From assembly GCF_000220065.1 (NCBI RefSeq), contig NZ_AFQU01000001.1, positions 1 to 64,000 on the forward strand: DNA of 64,000 nucleotides, given 5' to 3'. The stretch's first letter is position 1. Every line of letters begins with the position of its first letter. Positions 59,557 through 64,000 of this stretch are shown piece after piece. The stretch comes from Streptococcus sp. oral taxon 056 str. F0418. GTDB taxonomy: Bacteria > Bacillota > Bacilli > Lactobacillales > Streptococcaceae. Both the position numbers and the translations under genes were made by a program. The notes under the pieces are model-generated. The model did no database searches. It was not told the origin of the DNA and saw only the letters and a list, made by a program, of their open reading frames with translations.

Positions 59557-60804
59557 TTATGCACTTGCACCTGATGATGCGTCAGCATCTCCACTGTGAC
59601 CAGCATCTCCATGACCTCCAGCATCTGAAGCGCCAGAAGTAGCATCTGCGTCTCCATGACCTCCAGCAGGAGCAAATGGTCCGCTGCCTCCAACCAAACG
59701 TTGACCAGTTTCTTTTAAGTACCAGTCGAGCCATGGTTGGAAGTTAAAGACGATTTCGTTGATACCTGCGTATGATCCGTCAGGATAGTACATAGCTTGG
59801 TAGTTGTGAGTGTTGATGACACCAGCAGGAGAACCTGGAACAATGGTACGTACATATTCTTGGTTTCCATTGCGTAGCGTTCCGATAACCCACTCTACAT
59901 TCTTCATACGTGCTGGTGGAAGAGAACCATGAACAGTTGACATACGGTTACCTGATTGAGGTGGCACACGTTTAGCAAACATAGTATCTGGATCTTGATG
60001 AGCATTGTTATAGTAGAGGAATTGGTTGTTGTCGTCAGCGTATGTCAATTCAAATGGCATAGCCTTCAAGAACATATCAATCTGGTTAACAGTTAGTATA
60101 CCATGGTCAAGTTTGACATAGGTATCACCAGAAACAGCGCCAGTGATTTCAGCAACTTTTTCTACCCATTCTGGATCATCCGGATCAACTTCTGTAATGG
60201 TTGTAGCGATTGGTTTTCCGCAATCTAAGTCTTCAGGTTCAATTGGTTTTGGTTTTTTCAATTTTGAAACCACCTCTACATATTTGATAAAGTTATCTAA
60301 GCATGATTCAAGGAATTTAACAGTACCTTCGTTAGTGATATTACCATTGTTGTCAAAGGCTTCTTTTGCTTTTCCAAGAAGGAATTCATTACCAGGCAAT
60401 GTATAGGCATTGACACCTGGAGCGTCTAAGATTTTACGCAAGTGAACTTGAGCACGGGAAGTTCCTTGGTCGTAGTATGATGCACCCACAATCATGACAG
60501 GCTTGTTTTCAAATGGATGAACCTCGTAAGAGAGCCATTCTAAGACACTCTTCAAAGGAGCGCTGATAGTATGGTTATGCTCAGGTGTTGCGATGATGAC
60601 TCCGTCTGCACGTGTGATTTTGTTATACAAATAACGCAATTGGAAGCTTTCATCCCATTTTTCATCCTGGTTAAACATTGGGACTTCATCGATTTCTAAG
60701 ACTTCCAATTCAAATTTAAGTTTGAACTGGCGACGGATGAATTCCAATAATTTTCGGTTATATGATTGTTCGTAGTTTGATCCTACAATTCCAACAAATT
60801 TCAT
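59557..60804 (-). CDS. NADPH-dependent FMN reductase with PAS-like domain and tandem flavinylation-motif tail
   Basis: 415 residues, no signal peptide, so cytosolic. Residues 1-190 are a flavodoxin-like FMN reductase (FVGIVGSNYEQSYNRKLLEF, TPEHNHTISAPLKSVLEWL, IVGASYYDQGTSRAQ). About 225-370 resemble a PAS domain (NQIDMFLKAMPFELTYADDN...). The tail from 381 is Gly/Ala/His/Asp/Ser-rich and contains DATSGAS (387-393) and DASSGAS (408-414), both matching the ApbE flavinylation consensus DxxSGA(T/S). With apbE two genes upstream, covalent FMN on the two tail serines is predicted. Substrate unknown. Confidence 0.85.
   Translation of the reverse strand: MKFVGIVGSNYEQSYNRKLLEFIRRQFKLKFELEVLEIDEVPMFNQDEKWDESFQLRYLYNKITRADGVIIATPEHNHTISAPLKSVLEWLSYEVHPFENKPVMIVGASYYDQGTSRAQVHLRKILDAPGVNAYTLPGNEFLLGKAKEAFDNNGNITNEGTVKFLESCLDNFIKYVEVVSKLKKPKPIEPEDLDCGKPIATTITEVDPDDPEWVEKVAEITGAVSGDTYVKLDHGILTVNQIDMFLKAMPFELTYADDNNQFLYYNNAHQDPDTMFAKRVPPQSGNRMSTVHGSLPPARMKNVEWVIGTLRNGNQEYVRTIVPGSPAGVINTHNYQAMYYPDGSYAGINEIVFNFQPWLDWYLKETGQRLVGGSGPFAPAGGHGDADATSGASDAGGHGDAGHSGDADASSGASA
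59563..59664 (-). repeat. Tandem GGHGDA...SGAS units encoding flavin-attachment motifs
   Basis: Two imperfect units, GGHGDADATSGASDA and GGHGDAGHSGDADASSGASA, encoded at 59560-59664. The predicted acceptor serines are the last Ser of DATSGAS (59626-59646) and of DASSGAS (59563-59583). Confidence 0.7.
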
Positions 60805-60821
60805 TCTTTCAGTCTCCTATC

Positions 60822-61427
60822 TTACAATTTTTCCCAGTCAAATTCTTCAGCATCTTTGCGAAGCAATTCTTGAGCGTTGCGCAATTTGTCAGTGATTTTG
60901 ACAAAGATACGGAAGTCATCAAAGATAGCATCCAATTTTTTGACAACATCAAGATCCACCAAATCTCCGCTTGGGTCAAAAGCTTGAAGAGAATGTGAAA
61001 GCAGGAACTCGTCTGGAAGTACATTTGCCTTTATTTCTGGAGCGTTCAAAATTTGACGGAGCTGCAACTGGGCGCGAGAGGAACCAAGCGTACCATAAGA
61101 AGCACCAGTAATCATGACCGGCTTGTTCAGCAAGGGATAGATGCCATAAGAAAGCCAAGCTAGAGCATTCATGAGTACAGCTGGAATAGAGTGGTCGTAC
61201 TCAGGTGTTCCAATGAGTACACCGTCTGCTGCATCGATTTTCTCGGCAATTTCTGATACTAACTCAGGCACGCTTCTATCTGCAGGTTTATTAAACATTG
61301 GGATATCTTTAATCTCTATCAGCTCGATTTCAGCCTTGTCAGCAAAGTGCTTAGACATATATTGAAGAAGTTGCCGGTTTGTGGAACGTTTAGAATTTGT
61401 TCCAACAATTGCGATAAGTTTTAACAT
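60822..61427 (-). CDS. NADPH-dependent FMN reductase
   Basis: 201-residue flavodoxin-like FMN reductase (MLKLIAIVGTNSKRSTNRQLLQYM, IGTPEYDHSIPAVLMNALAWL, ITGASYGTLGSSRAQLQLR), homologous to the N-terminal domain of the next gene but without its PAS-like part or tail. The start is ATG 61427 behind AAAGGAACC; longer frames upstream lack support. Lies between apbE and the tailed paralogue, 17 bp before the latter's start, so the three form an operon. Confidence 0.9.
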   Translation of the reverse strand: MLKLIAIVGTNSKRSTNRQLLQYMSKHFADKAEIELIEIKDIPMFNKPADRSVPELVSEIAEKIDAADGVLIGTPEYDHSIPAVLMNALAWLSYGIYPLLNKPVMITGASYGTLGSSRAQLQLRQILNAPEIKANVLPDEFLLSHSLQAFDPSGDLVDLDVVKKLDAIFDDFRIFVKITDKLRNAQELLRKDAEEFDWEKL

Positions 61428-61446
61428 AGTAGGTTCCTTTCTGGAT

Positions 61447-62385
61447 TTAAGGTAAGATTTCTGGCGTGAGACCAGATGAATAAAAAAATTGATTATCTTC
61501 TGTAATAATGAAGGCTTCAATGTCATTTTCCTTTTCGACTTTTTCTAAGATAGAAGCTGGAGTCATCCCAAATAAACGAGTTGTCCATATCTCTCCATCG
61601 ACTGATTTATCAGATACAATAGTTAGACTAGCTAGCTGATTATCGATTGGATAGCCTGTGTGTTGATCGAAAATATGGTGATAAACTCTGTCTTTAGTTT
61701 GAAGTTTTCTTTCATATATTCCTGATGTAACAACGGACTTATCCTGTAATGATAGTAAAGCCAGATTGTTTTCCCGAGGCAACTTCGGATTTTGGATACC
61801 GATGCGCCAGAATCGGTTGTTTACTTCATTCAAACCAATTGTTAGGATGTTTCCACCGAGATTAATGAGTGCAGAAGTCACTCCATGCTCTTTCAAAAAT
61901 GTAGAAATTTTATCAGCGATGTAGCCTTTTGCAAGAGCACCTAAATCTATTTTCATGCCTGTCTGTTTCAAAAAGACACTAGATTTCTTTTTGTTTAATT
62001 CAATAAAATTAGGATTTGTTTTTGCTAAAGCTTGTTTAATCTCTTCAGATGTAGGTACTTTGGCATCTTCAAATCCGATTCGCCATGTTTGGACTAATGG
62101 GCCCAAGGCGATATTGAGATAACTATTTGGCGCGAGGCTATGTTTTTTTCCCAATTCAATCAATTCAAATAAATCAGGATGGACAATAACTGGCTGGATT
62201 CCAGCAGCGTGGTTAACTTTCATCAACTCGGAGTGTTCATCATTAGCACTAAAACGTTTCTCATATAATCTCAGAAGAGAAAAGGCTTGGTCTAAAAGAT
62301 AATCAGCTTGTTTATGTAGAATCGAAATAGTGATAGTTGCTCCCATTAAGCGAATGGACCTAGAAGTGAGATCCACTTTTATCAC
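61447..62385 (-). CDS. apbE: FAD:protein FMN transferase (ApbE-like)
   Basis: 312 residues. Transfers FMN from FAD to Ser/Thr of target motifs. Seen: RLMGATITISI start, IDLGALAKGYIADKI, LINLGGNILTIG, HHIFDQHTGYP and a modified C-terminal GEIWTTRLFGM. No signal peptide or lipobox, so it acts in the cytosol, unlike secreted ApbE. The target is probably the tailed FMN reductase at 59557-60804. Start GTG 62385 with AAAGG 5-6 bp upstream. Confidence 0.9.
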   Translation of the reverse strand: MIKVDLTSRSIRLMGATITISILHKQADYLLDQAFSLLRLYEKRFSANDEHSELMKVNHAAGIQPVIVHPDLFELIELGKKHSLAPNSYLNIALGPLVQTWRIGFEDAKVPTSEEIKQALAKTNPNFIELNKKKSSVFLKQTGMKIDLGALAKGYIADKISTFLKEHGVTSALINLGGNILTIGLNEVNNRFWRIGIQNPKLPRENNLALLSLQDKSVVTSGIYERKLQTKDRVYHHIFDQHTGYPIDNQLASLTIVSDKSVDGEIWTTRLFGMTPASILEKVEKENDIEAFIITEDNQFFYSSGLTPEILP

Positions 62386-62515
62386 AACCTTTCATATTTA
62401 ATCTTTTATTCTTCTTTATTAGTATAACAAAAAGACAACGTTTTCACAAATGAAATTTTATATATTTTCAGAAAAAATGAACAATTTCGTTTTTATTCTA
62501 TTTTCACAGTGGAAC

Positions 62516-62539
62516 AAATTTGAAAAGCTTTTCAAATTT
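62516..62539. promoter_or_regulatory. 24-bp perfect palindrome upstream of nox
   Basis: AAATTTGAAAAG / CTTTTCAAATTT with no loop bases, located 24 bp upstream of the nox -35 and about 130 bp upstream of apbE. Symmetry suggests a dimeric regulator site; AT-rich and followed by Ts, so a weak terminator is the alternative. Confidence 0.4.
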
Positions 62540-62562
62540 TTTTTAAATTTTGAGCATAATTC

Positions 62563-62592
62563 TTGTAAACGCTAACAGATGAATGTTATAAT
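62563..62592 (+). promoter_or_regulatory. nox promoter with overlapping cre site
   Basis: -35 TTGTAA (62563-62568), 18 bp, -10 TATAAT (62587-62592). TGTAAACGCTAACA at 62564-62577 matches the cre consensus TGWAANCGNTNWCA at every position and covers the -35 and spacer, predicting repression by CcpA. Confidence 0.65.
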
Positions 62593-62629
62593 ACACAAGT
62601 AAATTAAAAATAAAAGGTGGATTTATTCT

Positions 62630-64000
62630 ATGAGTAAAATCGTTGTAGTTGGTGCAAACCATGCTGGTACTGCTTGTATCAATACTATGTTAGATAACTA
62701 TGGTTCAGAAAATGAAATTGTTGTTTTTGACCAAAACTCAAATATCTCTTTCCTTGGCTGTGGTATGGCTCTTTGGATTGGAAAGCAAATTGATGGACCA
62801 GAAGGTTTATTCTACTCAGATAAGGAAAAACTAGAAGCAAAAGGTGCTAAAGTTTATATGAATGCTCCTGTTCTTTCTATTGATTATGATAAAAAGAAGT
62901 AACCGCTTTAGTAGATGGAAAAGAGCATGTAGAATCATACGAAAAGTTAATTTTTGCGACTGGATCTACTCCAATTATTCCGCCAATCAAAGGCGTTGAG
63001 CTTGTTGAGGGAAATAGAGAATTCAAGGCAACACTTGAAAATCTTCAGTTTGTAAAATTGTATCAAAATGCTGAAGAAGTTATCGAAAAACTACAAGATA
63101 AGAGCAAACACATTGAACGTGTAGCTGTTGTCGGTGGTGGCTATATTGGTGTTGAATTAGCTGAAGCTTTTGAACGTCTTGGAAAAGAAGTTGTATTAGT
63201 AGATATTGTAGATACTGTTTTAAATGGATACTACGATAAAGATTTTACAGAGATGATGGCTAAAAACCTTGAAGAGCACAATATCCGTCTTGCTCTTGAA
63301 CAAACTGTTCAAGCGGTTGAAGGCGATGGCAAGGTTGAACGTTTGGTAACTGATAAAGAAACATTTGACGTTGATATGGTTGTACTTGCAGTTGGCTTCC
63401 GTCCAAACACATCTTTAGGAGCTGGCAAGATTGAATTATTCCGCAACGGTGCTTTCTTAGTAGATAAGAAGCAAGAAACTTCAATTCCTGGAGTCTTTGC
63501 GGTTGGTGATTGTGCAACTATCTATGATAATGCTCGTCAAGACACAAGCTACATCGCACTCGCTTCAAATGCTGTTCGTTCTGGTATTGTAGGTGCACAT
63601 AATGCTTGTGGGCATGAATTAGAAGGAATCGGTGTACAAGGTTCTAATGGTATTTCAATCTATGGCCTTCATATGGTATCAACTGGTTTAACCCTCGAAA
63701 AAGCAAAGCAAGCTGGTTATAATGCTGTAGAAACAGGATTTAATGACCTTCAAAAACCAGAATTTATCAAACATGATAATCAAGAAGTTGCTATAAAAAT
63801 TGTTTTTGATAAAGATACACGTGTGATTCTTGGTGCCCAAATGGTATCTCGCGATATTTCTATTTCTATGGGAATCCATATGTTCTCTTTAGCTATTCAA
63901 GAGCATGTAACGATCGATAAATTGGCATTGACAGATCTATTCTTCTTGCCACACTTTAACAAGCCATATAACTACATTACAATGGCAGCTCTATCAGCTG
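62630..64000 (+). pseudogene. nox: H2O-forming NADH oxidase, one frameshift, 3' end beyond window
   Basis: FAD enzyme reducing O2 to water with NADH. N-terminal FAD loop [10 protein letters not shown] and the redox-active Cys44 in [12 protein letters not shown]. The frame breaks at GATAAAAAGAAGTAACC (62888-62904), then continues one base out with [24 protein letters not shown], the NADH-binding [19 protein letters not shown] and [11 protein letters not shown], to the end of the window. Phase arithmetic (269 nt) shows one base lost in the A-rich run. A sequencing error is the likely cause given the essential nature of the domain order. Transcribed divergently from apbE. Confidence 0.9.

Noticed and set aside
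8290..62905. Programmed frameshifting or phase variation as the cause of the broken genes
   Set aside because: The affected genes are unrelated, include core functions, and all share loss equivalent to one base near short A/T runs; no slippery heptamer with downstream structure was evident. A technical cause is simpler.

Overview
The window is chromosomal DNA from a Streptococcus, most likely an oral species of the mitis/sanguinis group. The evidence is the low G+C content, a serine-rich-repeat (SRR) adhesin, ldh/gyrA/srtA in a row, a pneumococcus-like gene order from radC to pta, competence (ComX/SigX) boxes, a Firmicutes L10 leader, and CcdA/Etrx/MsrAB and PatAB-like loci. I cannot name the species from sequence alone; S. 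sanguinis- or S. cristatus-like relatives are plausible.

Layout. 1-4.4 kb: 3' part of an LPXTG-anchored SRR adhesin (5' end outside the window), a decayed ISL3 transposase, a tRNA-Arg(CCG) and a Nudix remnant. 4.4-9.6 kb: ldh, gyrA, sortase A, radC. 9.6-18 kb: class I amidotransferase, rex, two small DUF genes, cysteine desulfurase, prs and a CYTH protein (minus strand), then relQ-nadK-rluD-type synthase-pta (plus strand). 18-25 kb: mutY, thioredoxin-like protein, pgm, an ECF S component with coaC/coaB, fhs. 25-30 kb: acetyltransferases, a DUF5052 lipoprotein, an AlkD-like glycosylase, a structured sRNA resembling the asd RNA motif, asd, and a solitary ATP-cone protein. 30-40.4 kb: rbgA, rnhB, acyltransferase, dprA, topA, satD/satE, a nucleotidyltransferase-like protein, trmFO, L10 leader, rplJ-rplL. 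40.5-46 kb is accessory: XRE regulator, two lipoproteins, an AbiE toxin-antitoxin pair with a palindromic operator, and an oxidoreductase-TetR pair. 46-52.5 kb: PatA/PatB-like exporter behind a promoter-proximal attenuator, GNAT protein, BrnQ, and a decayed gene. 52.5-59.5 kb: two CcdA/thioredoxin-lipoprotein sets, an MsrAB fusion and a two-component system. 59.5-64 kb: two flavodoxin-like FMN reductases, an ApbE flavin transferase and NADH oxidase (cut by the window end).

Most interesting biology is at the right end. (a) The 415-residue FMN-reductase/PAS protein ends in a Gly/Ala/His/Asp/Ser tail with two motifs of the form DxxSGAS, the pattern ApbE flavinylates, and apbE lies two genes away in the same direction. 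This predicts a cytosolic oxidoreductase carrying covalent FMN on a flexible tail. (b) The methionine-sulfoxide repair operon encodes a tiny lipoprotein whose mature chain is almost only Met/Lys/Asp/Ser/Glu (15 Met in 82 residues), a possible oxidant sink for the neighbouring surface Msr/thioredoxin system.

Caution on sequence quality. At least eight genes, several of them core (srtA, rnhB, nox), carry a frame change equivalent to loss of one base, mostly in or beside an A/T run. A technical indel bias is the simplest explanation, so 'broken' genes here should not be read as biological pseudogenes without re-sequencing. The ISL3 transposase, the Nudix remnant and the 51.8-kb gene are decayed beyond that.
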